This document shows positions 16,826 to 26,195 of a stretch of DNA of 64,000 nucleotides, piece after piece (positions within the stretch are counted from its first letter, which is position 1; each line of letters opens with the position of its first letter). Source of the DNA: Sphingopyxis sp. LC363 (GTDB lineage: Bacteria > Pseudomonadota > Alphaproteobacteria > Sphingomonadales > Sphingomonadaceae); contig NZ_JNFC01000012.1 in assembly GCF_000756385.1 (NCBI RefSeq), forward strand, positions 62,001 through 126,000. The letters run 5' to 3'. The position numbers and the translations under genes are program-made. A model generated the notes under the pieces. That model saw only the letters and a program-made list of their open reading frames with translations, was not told where the DNA came from and did not search any database.

Positions 16826-19314
16826 CACCGTGTCTCCTCGAACGCGCGGGCGAGCGCGCGCACCTCCGCCGCCGACTTGCATTGCAGCGCCAGCGCCGCA
16901 TGCGCTTGCGCCTCGGGCAGTGAGAGCCCGCGCACGATCTGTTTCGCCTCGGCGACGAATCCCGGCACCGCCGACAATTCGGTGACGCCCAGCCCGATCA
17001 GGATCGGCAGCGCTGCGGGATCGGACGCGAGCCCGCCGCACACGCCGACCCAGCGCCCGTGGACGGCGGCAAGGCGGCAGGTTTCGCCGATCATCCGCAG
17101 CACCGCGGGGTGCATCGCGTCGGCCCCCGCGGCGACCGCCGGATTGCCGCGGTCCATCGCGAGCACATATTGGGTGAGGTCGTTGGTGCCGATCGACAGG
17201 AAATCGGCCTCGGCGGCGAGCAGGTCGGCGGTCATCGCCGCGGCGGGGGTTTCGACCATCACCCCGACTTCGACCGGCGCCGCGATCCCCATCTCGCCGC
17301 GCAGCCTCTCGACCACCGCGCGCACCTGGCGCAGCTCATCGAGGCTCGCGACCATCGGGATCATGATCTTGCATTGCCCGGCGGGTTCGATGCGCAGGAT
17401 CGCGCGAAGCTGCGTTTCGAGGAGGTCGGGCCGTGCGAGCGCCACACGAATGCCGCGCTGGCCCAGCGCCGGATTTTCCTCGGCGTCGAACGGGATATAG
17501 GCGGCGGGCTTGTCGCCGCCGATGTCGAGCAGGCGGACGATCACCGGCCGCTCCGCCAGCGCGTCGGCGATCCCCTGATAGGCGGCGTGCTGTTCATCCT
17601 CCGACGGCGCGGTGTCGCGATCGAGGAAGAGAAACTCGCTGCGCACGAGGCCCGATCCTTCGGCGCCTTGCGTCGCGGCCGCTCGCGCTTCGTCGACGCT
17701 GCCGACATTGGCGAAGATTTCGATGCGCGTGCCGTCGGCGCTGTGGCAGGCGTCCTTCGCCGCCGCCTGTGCCGCTTCGCGCCGCGCGTCGCGCTTCGCA
17801 AGCCGCGCGGTAAAGGCGTCGGTGCCGGCGGCCGACGGCGCCGCCGTGACATGACCCAGTTCGGCATCGAGCAGCAGCGGTGTGCCCTCCGCAATCTCGT
17901 CGAGCGCGTCGCCCATTGCGACGAGGGAAGGCAATCCCATGCCCGCACAAAGGATCGCGACGTGCGACGTCGGGCCGCCGCGCCGGAGGCAGATCCCGGC
18001 AGGCTTCTGCGCCGCCAGCGCCACGAGCTGCGACGGCAACAGGTCCTCGGCAACGACGATCACACCCGCCGCAATATTCGCCCCGTCGAGCGGTGTCCCG
18101 GTCAGCACGGCGAGCATCTGCCGCTCGATGTCGATCAGGTCGTCGATGCGCTCGATCAAATGGGCGTTGCCCGTCGCGCGGATCGCGTCGATCTGGTCGT
18201 GGATCGCGCCGCGCCACGCGAAACCGGCGCTGTTCCCCGCTGCGATCCGGCCCTCGGCCGCCGCAATCAGTTCTGGATCGTCGATCAAGGCCAGATGCGC
18301 CTGCATCACCGATGCGACGCTGCCGCTCGCGCCGTCGGCGCGCGCGGCAATCATCGCGCGGACCTCTTCGCGCGCCGCCAGCAACGCCGCGCGTTCCTCG
18401 GCCGCCCCGGCGCCTTCGCGCGCAACGGCGATCTCCGTCTGCCGCAACCGCGCGGCGGGTCCCATGGCCAGGCCGGGCGAGGCGATCACGCCGCCGATCT
18501 GTCCCGCGCGCAGCGGACTGGCAGCAGTCGCGGGCAGAGGCGCGACGACCGCCGCCGCCGCTTCGCCCATATCGGTCGCGAGCAATGCGACGAGCGCCGC
18601 GAGCGCCGCTTCGGCGTCGTCGCCGCGCGCCTGCACGACGATCTCGTCGCCGAACGCGGTGCCCAGCGCGAGCAGCGCGACCGTGCTCCGCGCATCGCCG
18701 CGCTTGTCGCCCTTCACCAGATGCACGTCGGCCTCGAAGCCGCGCGCCGCTTCGCCGATCCGCGCGGCGGGGCGTGCGTGAATCCCGTGCGGCAGCGACA
18801 GCGTCACCGCCTGCTCGACCAAAATTCCGTCATCGGACCGGCGGCGCGCTTCGGCCTGCACCGGGACGAGCGTCATCAGCGCCTCGCATGCGCCGATCGC
18901 GGCATCGGTCGTCCGGCGGCCGATCGCAAAAGCCTCGGCGTTGGTCACGATCACCGGCGTGATCAGGCTCGTCGCGGCCAGCGCGACCGCGTCGAGGTCG
19001 AAACGGATCAGCGGATCGCCGCGCGCCACCGTATCGCCGATCGCCACCAGCGGCGTGAAGCCTTCGCCCTTCAGCATCACCGTATCGAGCCCGATATGGA
19101 TCAGGACCTCGGCGCCCTCGGCGCTGCGCAGCGACACGGCGTGGCCGGCCTCGTGCAGCGTCACCACCTCGCCGTCGAACGGCGCGACGACGGTATCGCC
19201 GAGCGGCTGGATCGCGACCCCGTCGCCCATCATCCGCTGGGCAAAGACCGGGTCGGGAACGTCGTCCAGCGTCGTCGCCCACCCTCGAAGCGGAGAGGTG
19301 ATGATCAGGCCCAT
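16825..19314 (-). CDS. nagF: Multiphosphoryl PTS protein EIIA-HPr-EI fusion
   Basis: An 829-residue soluble phosphotransferase joining three PTS components. EIIA-Glc-like (about 1-150) has its active His in VLIHIGLDTV. HPr (about 160-245) has SLPHGIHARPA with the phosphorylated His. Enzyme I (about 260-829) has GGPTSHVAILC with the PEP-dependent His, and the TIM-barrel motifs LVRSEFLFLDRD and LDIGGDKP. With EIIC-B in the next gene this is a complete PEP-to-sugar relay in two polypeptides. ATG 19314 is chosen because GGGGA precedes it; a TTG at 19329 is possible but unlikely. It lies 46 bases after nagA in one operon. Confidence 0.92.
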   Translation of the reverse strand: MGLIITSPLRGWATTLDDVPDPVFAQRMMGDGVAIQPLGDTVVAPFDGEVVTLHEAGHAVSLRSAEGAEVLIHIGLDTVMLKGEGFTPLVAIGDTVARGDPLIRFDLDAVALAATSLITPVIVTNAEAFAIGRRTTDAAIGACEALMTLVPVQAEARRRSDDGILVEQAVTLSLPHGIHARPAARIGEAARGFEADVHLVKGDKRGDARSTVALLALGTAFGDEIVVQARGDDAEAALAALVALLATDMGEAAAAVVAPLPATAASPLRAGQIGGVIASPGLAMGPAARLRQTEIAVAREGAGAAEERAALLAAREEVRAMIAARADGASGSVASVMQAHLALIDDPELIAAAEGRIAAGNSAGFAWRGAIHDQIDAIRATGNAHLIERIDDLIDIERQMLAVLTGTPLDGANIAAGVIVVAEDLLPSQLVALAAQKPAGICLRRGGPTSHVAILCAGMGLPSLVAMGDALDEIAEGTPLLLDAELGHVTAAPSAAGTDAFTARLAKRDARREAAQAAAKDACHSADGTRIEIFANVGSVDEARAAATQGAEGSGLVRSEFLFLDRDTAPSEDEQHAAYQGIADALAERPVIVRLLDIGGDKPAAYIPFDAEENPALGQRGIRVALARPDLLETQLRAILRIEPAGQCKIMIPMVASLDELRQVRAVVERLRGEMGIAAPVEVGVMVETPAAAMTADLLAAEADFLSIGTNDLTQYVLAMDRGNPAVAAGADAMHPAVLRMIGETCRLAAVHGRWVGVCGGLASDPAALPILIGLGVTELSAVPGFVAEAKQIVRGLSLPEAQAHAALALQCKSAAEVRALARAFEETR

Positions 19315-19360
19315 CGATATAATCCCCAAAACGTCCGCCGCTTATGATGCGGCTTGCGTA

Positions 19361-20527
19361 TCATTGCGCGGCCTGGAAATGGCCCCATGCGGTTTCCGAA
19401 ACAATCGCGCCGCCGATCCACGTCGCGCGCGGAGCGAGACCGGCATCGAGCCACACCCAGTCGGCGCGTTGTCCAGCCGCGATTGCCCCGATGCGCTCCT
19501 CCAGCGACAGGAAGGCCGCGGGCGTCGCGCTCGCCATCGCCGACACGTCGGGCACCGGCAGCCCGGTGACCTCGACCGTCTTGCGTAGCGCCGACGCCAT
19601 GTCGAGATGCGTGCCCGCGAGCGTGCCGTCCTCGAAAATGCAGACGCCGTCCTTCACCGCAATGCGCTTGCCCTGCAGCGTGAATTCGCTCACGTTGGTG
19701 CCGACGCTCGGCATCGCGTCGGTGACCAGCATGATGCGCTCCTTGCCCTTGGTCCGCACCGCCAGGCGCACCACCGCAGGGTGCAAATGGACATCGTCGA
19801 CGATCAGCCCGCAATAGGTGTCCGAATCGAACGCCGCGCCGACCGCGCCGGGATTGCGATGGCGCAGCGGCGACATCGCGTTGAACAAATGGGTAAAGCC
19901 CGACAATCCCGCGGCGATCGCGCGCCGCGCCTCGTCATAGGTCGCGTCGCTGTGCCCCGCACTGACGATCACCCCGTGGCGGACGAGGGTGCGGATATCC
20001 TCTTCGTCGCACAGTTCGGGGGCGAGCGTCAGCATCACGCGCCCGCGGTGCGGCGCGGTGAGCGTCGCCAATATTCCGGTATCGAGCCGCCGGATGCGAT
20101 GCGCCTCGTGGATGCCGCGCTTCACCTCGTTGATGAACGGCCCTTCGATATGGATGCCGACGACGCCCGGCACCCCCTGCTCGATCGCGGCGTCGACCGC
20201 CGCGAGCGCGGCGGCGATCTGCGCGGGCGTGTCGCTGATCAAGGTCGGCAGGAAAGCGGTGGTGCCGAAGCGCGCATGCGCGGCGCCGATCGCCGCGATC
20301 GCTTCGACATCGACCTGATCGTTGAACAATACGCCGCCGCCGCCGTTGACTTGCGTGTCGACGAAGCCGGGCAGCAGCCAGCCGCCTTCGAGGTCGACCG
20401 CGCGGTCCGCCGCCGTATCGCCCGGCGCGGACACGGTGGTGACGGCGCCGCCTTCGACGGCGATGTCCGCCGCGTCGACGGCGCCGCCCGGCAGTGCGAC
20501 CCGGCCGTTGTGGAAACGAACGATCAT
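19361..20527 (-). CDS. nagA: N-acetylglucosamine-6-phosphate deacetylase
   Basis: A 388-residue amidohydrolase. Family motifs are complete: PGFVDTQVNGGGG, the metal Glu in GIHIEGPF, SAGHSDAT, the His in FTHLFNAMSP, VDDVHLHP and the catalytic Asp in LVTDAMPSVG. It removes the acetyl group from GlcNAc-6-phosphate delivered by the PTS, giving GlcN-6-P for the SIS-domain deaminase. Its start overlaps the deaminase stop by 4 bases. Cytoplasmic, homodimeric by family. Confidence 0.95.
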   Translation of the reverse strand: MIVRFHNGRVALPGGAVDAADIAVEGGAVTTVSAPGDTAADRAVDLEGGWLLPGFVDTQVNGGGGVLFNDQVDVEAIAAIGAAHARFGTTAFLPTLISDTPAQIAAALAAVDAAIEQGVPGVVGIHIEGPFINEVKRGIHEAHRIRRLDTGILATLTAPHRGRVMLTLAPELCDEEDIRTLVRHGVIVSAGHSDATYDEARRAIAAGLSGFTHLFNAMSPLRHRNPGAVGAAFDSDTYCGLIVDDVHLHPAVVRLAVRTKGKERIMLVTDAMPSVGTNVSEFTLQGKRIAVKDGVCIFEDGTLAGTHLDMASALRKTVEVTGLPVPDVSAMASATPAAFLSLEERIGAIAAGQRADWVWLDAGLAPRATWIGGAIVSETAWGHFQAAQ

Positions 20528-21555
20528 AAAGTCTCGGTAACCTTGTTGAGATGCGGTGGCGAGTCGGGGTCGCAGCCGCGCGCGAGCGCCAGCCTGCTTG
20601 CCATGCGGTAAAAGCTCTGGATCATCAGCACGGGCTCGATCGCCGGATGCGCGGCGATGACGGGCAGGTCGCCGCCGGGATCGGCGAGCAGCACCGTCGC
20701 GCCGCGCCCGCGGAACTCGGCGGCCGCGTCGCGCACGCTCGCCGCCGCACGGTCGGTGCCGCCGAACGCCAGCACATGAAAGGCATCGCCGACGATCGCC
20801 ATCGGCCCGTGGCGCACTTCGGCGGCGCTGAAACTTTCGGCATGGAGCGCCGAGGTTTCCTTGAACTTGAGCGCGGCCTCCTGCGCGACGCCGAGCCCAT
20901 AGCCGCGCCCGAGCACGAACAGGTTGGTCGCTTCCCGAAACGCCGCGACCGCGGGCGACCAGTCGAGCGCGAAGGCCTGCGCAAGCTGGCCGGGCAGGGC
21001 GGTCAGCGCCGCGTCGAGCGCATCATCCTCGGCCCATGCCGCGACGAGCGCAGCGATGGCGGCGAGTGAGGCGATATAGGATTTGGTCGCCGCGACCGAT
21101 CGTTCGACCCCGGCGGAGAGCGGGATCACCACGTCGGCGAGCCCCGCAAGCGGCGATCCCTCGGCATTGACCAGCGCGACGACGAAGGCGCCGGCGTCGC
21201 GCTGCTGCTCGACCGCCGCCAGCAGGTCGGGACTCTTGCCCGACTGCGACACCGCAAGGCACAGGCGATTCCCGGCAACCGCCGGCGCGTCGTAGAGCGA
21301 CGCGATCGACAGCGCGGCCGACGCGGTCGGCGTCCCGGTCATCGTCTCGATCAGATATTTGGCATAAGTCGCCGCATGGTCCGACGACCCGCGCGCGCAG
21401 GTCACCACCGCGACGGGCGGCGCGCCGCGCAGCCGCCGCCCGATCGCGGCGAAGGCGTCGCGATTGGCGTCCAGCATCGTGGCGACGGCCGCGGCTGCTT
21501 CCCCGGCTTCCTGCTCCATCAGCGTTATTCGTCCGTCTGTCGCGGCGTTCGGCAT
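20524..21555 (-). CDS. nagB-II: Isomerising glucosamine-6-phosphate deaminase, SIS-domain type (NagB-II)
   Basis: A 343-residue protein with two SIS domains (about 40-170 and 205-335). Visible motifs are CARGSSDHAATYAKY, the phosphate loop SQSGKSPD, GVERSVAATKSY and the second-domain KFKETSALHAESF with the Glu/His pair, all as in the isomerase half of GlmS. It lacks the glutaminase domain, which marks the NagB-II type. It converts GlcN-6-P to fructose-6-P plus ammonia. First gene of the nag operon; the 95-base upstream region holds a candidate operator. A GalN-6-P deaminase (AgaS) is the alternative, less likely with nagA and nagE downstream. Confidence 0.9.
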   Translation of the reverse strand: MPNAATDGRITLMEQEAGEAAAAVATMLDANRDAFAAIGRRLRGAPPVAVVTCARGSSDHAATYAKYLIETMTGTPTASAALSIASLYDAPAVAGNRLCLAVSQSGKSPDLLAAVEQQRDAGAFVVALVNAEGSPLAGLADVVIPLSAGVERSVAATKSYIASLAAIAALVAAWAEDDALDAALTALPGQLAQAFALDWSPAVAAFREATNLFVLGRGYGLGVAQEAALKFKETSALHAESFSAAEVRHGPMAIVGDAFHVLAFGGTDRAAASVRDAAAEFRGRGATVLLADPGGDLPVIAAHPAIEPVLMIQSFYRMASRLALARGCDPDSPPHLNKVTETL

Positions 21556-21598
21556 CGTCCATCACTTTCCGGATCGGGCGACGCGACGCCGCTCGATT

Positions 21599-21629
21599 AT
21601 TGGTATTATATAGGTTATATAGGTCTTAT
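21599..21629. promoter_or_regulatory. Candidate NagR-type operator before the nag operon
   Basis: ATTGGTA (21599-21605) is followed by an AT-rich stretch with GGTTATATA and then GGTCTTAT (21622-21629), all upstream of the deaminase gene. The same two half-sites in the same order and with similar spacing (23 versus 26 bases) occur before the receptor at 22909. ATTGGTAT also occurs before the HutC-type GntR gene (31549-31556). TGGTNTA-like half-sites are typical of NagR/DasR regulators. The assignment is an inference. Confidence 0.5.
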
Positions 21630-21650
21630 CAAGAGGTATGTTCGGCCGGA

Positions 21651-22733
21651 TCAGATTTTGATGATCCAGCCCTTGCGGCGCAGCCATTCCATCGCACCCC
21701 AGATCAGCAGCATATAGAGAAGGATGGAGATGAGCGACGCGACCGGATCGCCCAGTGTCTCGCGCAGCGCGCGAAAGGGCGCCAGCAGCAGGTCCCATGT
21801 CACCACGCCCGCCGTCACTTGGTGCAGCGTATAGGCCGCGATCGCATTGGCGCCGAACGCCAGCATCGCGGTCGCGGCCATCCCGGGCTTGCGGCCTTCG
21901 CGGTCGAGTAAATGATGCAGCAGCGCGAGCGCCAGCACGGTGATGCCGCTGGTGACGAGCACGAAGCTGCTCGACCAGATATCCTTGACCATCGGGAAGG
22001 CGAGGCTCCAGCCGCTGCCGGCGACCAGCATCGCGGCGCCGATCGTCGCGAGTTGCCGCGCCGCGGGACCTTGGCGGCGGATCAGCAGTTCGCCGATCGC
22101 GACGCCGATCAGTCCTTGGGCAATGGCGGGCAAGGTGCCCAATATCCCCTCGGGATCATAGCCTTCGGGTCCCTTCACATAGAGGTGATTGCCGAGCAGC
22201 AGCCGGTCGACCGAAGCGACGAAATTGTGCCCACGCCCCCAGATGTCGGTCGCGAGCCCGTCGAGCGAGGGGAGCAGCGCGAGCGGCCAGTAGAGCGCGA
22301 GGATCGCCGCCGCGACGATCAGCCGCGCGCGCGGCCCCGCGAGCAGGAACAGGATCGCGCAGGCGCAATAGACGAGCCCGATGCGCTGAAGCACCCCGAA
22401 CAGCCGCCAGTCGCCCGACGCGAAGCTGGTGAACCAGTAAAGATTGCTGAGGATGAAGCCCAGCAGCAGCAGGCGGCCGGTGCGGCCGAAGATATGCCGG
22501 CGCTGCGCCGAATCGAGCTTCGCATCGCGCATCGAAAAGGGGATGGCGACGCCCACCATCGTCAGAAAACCCGGAAAAACCAGGTCGGCGAGGGTGAGCC
22601 CGTCCCAGCTCACATGCAGCAGCATTGGCGCGACATTTGCCTCCGCGCCATATTTCATCGCCGCGGCCGAATTCACCAATATCATCCCGGCGACGGTGAG
22701 CCCCCGCAGCACATCGAGTGAAATCAATCGCAT
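21651..22733 (-). CDS. nagX: Inner-membrane acyltransferase-like protein NagX (HGSNAT/DUF5009 family)
   Basis: A 360-residue polytopic membrane protein with about ten hydrophobic segments. The N-terminal RLISLDVLRGLTVAGMILVN and the conserved TLADLVFPGFLTMVGVAIPFS mark the heparan-alpha-glucosaminide N-acetyltransferase-like family, often called NagX in GlcNAc loci. Its biochemical role in bacteria is not settled; acetylation of amino sugars or transport of chitooligosaccharides has been suggested. ATG 22733 is chosen because GGGGAGGA lies 7 bases upstream; ATG 22739 is too close to it. It is co-directional with the nag operon but separated by the operator region. Confidence 0.85.
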   Translation of the reverse strand: MRLISLDVLRGLTVAGMILVNSAAAMKYGAEANVAPMLLHVSWDGLTLADLVFPGFLTMVGVAIPFSMRDAKLDSAQRRHIFGRTGRLLLLGFILSNLYWFTSFASGDWRLFGVLQRIGLVYCACAILFLLAGPRARLIVAAAILALYWPLALLPSLDGLATDIWGRGHNFVASVDRLLLGNHLYVKGPEGYDPEGILGTLPAIAQGLIGVAIGELLIRRQGPAARQLATIGAAMLVAGSGWSLAFPMVKDIWSSSFVLVTSGITVLALALLHHLLDREGRKPGMAATAMLAFGANAIAAYTLHQVTAGVVTWDLLLAPFRALRETLGDPVASLISILLYMLLIWGAMEWLRRKGWIIKI

Positions 22734-22825
22734 GGCCATTTCCTCCCCGGTCGCCATCGCCCCCTCGGGCGGCATCCTGACGCTGCCATAAATTTGCAAT
22801 GGACAGCGCGCTGGATTTGTAGTCT

Positions 22826-22859
22826 ATTGGTAATATTCCAAGGACGCAATTGGTCTTAT
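22826..22859. promoter_or_regulatory. Candidate NagR-type operator between nagX and the receptor
   Basis: ATTGGTA (22826-22832) and GGTCTTAT (22852-22859) repeat the half-sites seen before the nag operon. The left site sits in an imperfect palindrome TTGGTAATATTCCAA. The region lies between divergent nagX and the TBDR, so one regulator could control both. Confidence 0.5.
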
Positions 22860-22908
22860 AGAGATTGTGGGAAGGCAATCTGGACCGCATTGGATGGGGG
22901 AAATCATA

Positions 22909-25900
22909 ATGGTTAAGGGGCCTGCCAAGACATATCGGATTCGCCAGAGCCTGCTCCAGGGGATATGCGGGGCGGCACTGGCGAGCGCGATGATCCTTCC
23001 CGCCGCGGCGCAGGAAAGCACCGTGCCGGTATCGGCGGACGAGGCAAATCCCGACGACATCGTCGTCACCGGCATCCGCGCCAACCTCGAATCGGCGCAG
23101 AACCGCAAGCGCAACGCCGACACCGTCGTCGATTCGATCACGGCGGAGGATATCGGATCCTTCCCCGACAAATCGGTCGCTGAAGCGCTGCAGCGCGTTC
23201 CCGGCATCACCGTCATCCGCTTTGCGGGCACCGACGACACGTCGCACTTTTCCGCCGAACCCTCGGGCGTCGTCATCCGCGGCCTCAATCAGGTCCGCTC
23301 CGAATTCAACGGCCGCGATACCTTCAGCGCGAACAGCTCGCGCGGTCTCAGCTGGCAGGACATCTCGCCCGAACTTCTCGGCGGCATCGATACCTATAAA
23401 AACCAGACCGCCGACCTGATCGAGGGCGGCATCGCGGGCACGGTCAATCTGCGCACGCGCGTGCCGTTCGATCAGGACGGACGCCTGATCTCGATCTCGA
23501 TCAAGAACACCTATGGCGACATCGCCGAGAAATCGACGCCCGAAATCTCGGGCATCATCTCGGATCGCTGGCAGACCGGGATCGGCGAGATCGGGCTGAT
23601 GCTGAGCGGCGCCTATTCGCACGCGATCACCGCGAGCCAGGGCATCCAGTTCGACCGCATGGCGATCTTCGACGGCGTGTTCGGCCCGGGGAAGCAATAT
23701 ATCCCCAGCGGCATCTACATGCGCGACAATGAATATGACCGCAAACGTTACGGCGTCTCGGCCGCCTTCCAGTGGCGCTCCAACGACGGCGACATGGAAC
23801 TGACCGGTCAGTATCTGCGCTCGCAATATAACAACAGCTGGCGCGAACATGCGATCTATTCGAGCGCGTTCAGCATCTACGGCCAGCCCAGCGACTATCA
23901 GGTCACCGATCCGACGCTCGTGAACCCGCTCACCGGCACCGCCCCCTTCCAGTTCGACGACGACGGCAATTTCCTCAGCGGCTGGTGGTCGGCGCCGCGC
24001 CCCTATGTCGGCGAAGGCGACGCCAATCTCGGGCTGGGCGTCAACGAGGATGGCGAGGCCTTTTTCAATCGCTGCTACGGCTGGGAAGGCTGCGTCCCGC
24101 AACAGCGCGCGCCGCAGGTCGACACCGCGGCGAATGCGCTCAAGAACAAGCAGATCACACAGGATTTCGGCCTCAACTTCCGCTGGGATGTTTCGGACCG
24201 CCTGCGCGTCACGCTCGACGGCCAATATGTCGACGCCAGCGTCCAAAACTACAACGCATCGGTCACCGCGCGGACCTTCGCCGATACCTTCGTCGACCTG
24301 ACGGGCAAATATCCGCGGCTCGAATTCCTGCCCAACCAGGCCGAAAACATCAATTTGTCGAGCGGCGGGCTCAACAACCCGAACAATTATTTCTACTACG
24401 CGGTCACCGATCACACCGAGGACAGCGACGGCGAGGAGGTCGCCTTCCGCGCCGACGTCGAATATGACGTCGATTCGGGCTGGCTCGACGCGATCAAGGT
24501 CGGCGCGCGCTACGCCGATCGCGATCAGACGGTGCGTTGGGGCGCGTATAACTGGGCGAATATCTCGAACACCTGGACCTTCACTCAGGCGCCCTATTTC
24601 AACATCGACAGCCCCGCCTACGCGCCGGGCACCAACGAACTGCACACTTTCGGCGGCGACTTCTTCGCCGGCAACCAGATCAATCACAACAGCTTCGCCT
24701 TCTTCAACATGGACATGTTGTCGAATCGCGAACAGCTCGCGGCCGCGCTCGGGCGCCCGTCGATCGGCGTCGGTGATTATTATCCGGTCTGTTCGGGCGA
24801 GGGTTATCGCGGTGCCGAGACGATCGAAAAGGCCTTCGGCTGCTATTTCCCGAGCGAGGTCCACCGCGTCAGCGAGCGCACGATTGCCACCTATGCGATG
24901 GCGAAGTTCGGCGGCGACAGCCTCGCGATCGGCGGGGTGCCGATCTCGGGCAACATCGGCGTCCGCCTGATCTGGACGCGCGACGATACGGTGGGGGCAA
25001 CCACCTTGCCCGTTCCCTTCACGCCGACAGGGCTCCTTTGCGAGCGGGGGACCGATCCGGGCCCGCCGCCGCGCCCGACGGCATCATCGGGCTGCGTCGT
25101 CACGCAGCGGGAGATTGATTTCAGCAACGGCGCGACGGTCGCCGACACGACCAAGGTCAATCATTTCCACGCGCTGCCCAGCTTCAACATCAAGTTCGAC
25201 CTGACCGACAGGCTGGTGTCGCGATTTGCCTATTCGCGGGCGATGTCGCGCCCCGATTTCGGACTGCTCCGCAATTTCCTGACGGTCAACCGGCTGACGC
25301 CGAACCTCAACGATTTTTCGGACCCGAACGTCACGCGCGACGAGGATGGCAACGCGATCGCCTATGACTGGCAATATACCGGCCAGTCGGGCAATCCGGG
25401 GCTCAAACCGATAACGGCCGACCAGTTCGACCTGACGCTCGAATATTATTTCGGCCGGTCGAGTTCGTTCACCGCCACGGGTTTCTACAAGAAGTTCTAC
25501 GATTATATCCAGGCGGGCCAATTCAACCTCGAAGTGACGAACAACGGGGTGACCGAGGACGTCCGCGTCAACCGCCCGGTCAACGGCGACGGCGCGAGCA
25601 TCTATGGCGCCGAATTCGCCTTCCAGACCTTCTTCGATTTCCTGCCGGCGCCGTTCGACGGCTTCGGGGTGCAGGCGAACTACACCTATGTGAAGAACGA
25701 CGGGATCGAGACGGTTAATCTGACCAACGAAACCGCGGGCGGAACGGCCGGCGGCGGCCTGACCTATGAGGATAGCACGGTAAAGGCCAAGGCGCTCGAA
25801 GGCATTTCGAAGCACAGCTACAACCTCGTCGGCATGTATGAGAAGGGCCCGGTATCGGCGCGCGTCGCCTACAACTGGCGCTCCAAATATCTGGTGACCG

Positions 25901-26130
25901 CGATCGACTGCTGCGTCGGCTTCCCGATCTGGCAAAAGAGCACGGGCTATCTCGACGCGTCGCTTCGCCTGCGCGCGACCGCGAATATCGAGTTCGTGCT
26001 GGAGGGCACCAATCTGCTCGGCACCGACACCGTGCTGTTGCAGCAGGTCGACGGCGACGGCACGCTCAAGCCCAACGCCTGGTTCAAGAACGACCGGCGC
26101 TATCAACTCGGCGTGCGGCTCAACTTCTAA
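22909..26130 (+). CDS. TonB-dependent receptor, probable chitooligosaccharide/GlcNAc receptor
   Basis: A 1073-residue outer-membrane receptor with a signal peptide (MILPAAAQ), pre-plug DDIVVTGIRANLESA, plug motifs (EDIGSFPDKSVAEALQRVPG, VVIRGLNQVRSEFNGRD given as VVIRGLNQ and FNGRD, DLIEGGIAGTVNLRT) and a barrel ending in the aromatic motif YQLGVRLNF. It belongs to the same large sphingomonad family as the alginate receptors. Divergent nagX, shared operator-like half-sites with the nag operon and the nearby GH18/GH20 genes point to chitooligosaccharide or GlcNAc-glycan uptake. ATG 22909 follows GGGGGAAA; GTG 22867 and ATG 22894 are poorer starts. Confidence 0.92.
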   Translation: MVKGPAKTYRIRQSLLQGICGAALASAMILPAAAQESTVPVSADEANPDDIVVTGIRANLESAQNRKRNADTVVDSITAEDIGSFPDKSVAEALQRVPGITVIRFAGTDDTSHFSAEPSGVVIRGLNQVRSEFNGRDTFSANSSRGLSWQDISPELLGGIDTYKNQTADLIEGGIAGTVNLRTRVPFDQDGRLISISIKNTYGDIAEKSTPEISGIISDRWQTGIGEIGLMLSGAYSHAITASQGIQFDRMAIFDGVFGPGKQYIPSGIYMRDNEYDRKRYGVSAAFQWRSNDGDMELTGQYLRSQYNNSWREHAIYSSAFSIYGQPSDYQVTDPTLVNPLTGTAPFQFDDDGNFLSGWWSAPRPYVGEGDANLGLGVNEDGEAFFNRCYGWEGCVPQQRAPQVDTAANALKNKQITQDFGLNFRWDVSDRLRVTLDGQYVDASVQNYNASVTARTFADTFVDLTGKYPRLEFLPNQAENINLSSGGLNNPNNYFYYAVTDHTEDSDGEEVAFRADVEYDVDSGWLDAIKVGARYADRDQTVRWGAYNWANISNTWTFTQAPYFNIDSPAYAPGTNELHTFGGDFFAGNQINHNSFAFFNMDMLSNREQLAAALGRPSIGVGDYYPVCSGEGYRGAETIEKAFGCYFPSEVHRVSERTIATYAMAKFGGDSLAIGGVPISGNIGVRLIWTRDDTVGATTLPVPFTPTGLLCERGTDPGPPPRPTASSGCVVTQREIDFSNGATVADTTKVNHFHALPSFNIKFDLTDRLVSRFAYSRAMSRPDFGLLRNFLTVNRLTPNLNDFSDPNVTRDEDGNAIAYDWQYTGQSGNPGLKPITADQFDLTLEYYFGRSSSFTATGFYKKFYDYIQAGQFNLEVTNNGVTEDVRVNRPVNGDGASIYGAEFAFQTFFDFLPAPFDGFGVQANYTYVKNDGIETVNLTNETAGGTAGGGLTYEDSTVKAKALEGISKHSYNLVGMYEKGPVSARVAYNWRSKYLVTAIDCCVGFPIWQKSTGYLDASLRLRATANIEFVLEGTNLLGTDTVLLQQVDGDGTLKPNAWFKNDRRYQLGVRLNF

Positions 26131-26139
26131 AAGGGGGAG

Positions 26140-26175
26140 GGGCGCCGGTCCATCGGGACTGGCGCCCGCTTTCTT
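26140..26175 (+). terminator. Rho-independent terminator after the receptor gene
   Basis: GGGCGCC-G-GTCC (26140-26151) pairs with GGAC-T-GGCGCCC (26156-26167) around the loop ATCG, followed by TTTCTT. It sits 10 bases after the TBDR stop and before the first halogenase-like gene. Confidence 0.75.
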
Positions 26176-26195
26176 CCGCGTTAAGCTAGGCCGCC

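Noticed and set aside
15878-19347. Plus-strand open frames opposite the PTS genes
   Set aside because: They are low-complexity Arg/Ala-rich frames; the minus strand encodes EIIC-EIIB and EIIA-HPr-EI with every active-site residue.
22156-24864. Long open frame antisense to the chitin-locus receptor and overlapping nagX
   Set aside because: It overlaps two well-supported genes and has no family signature.
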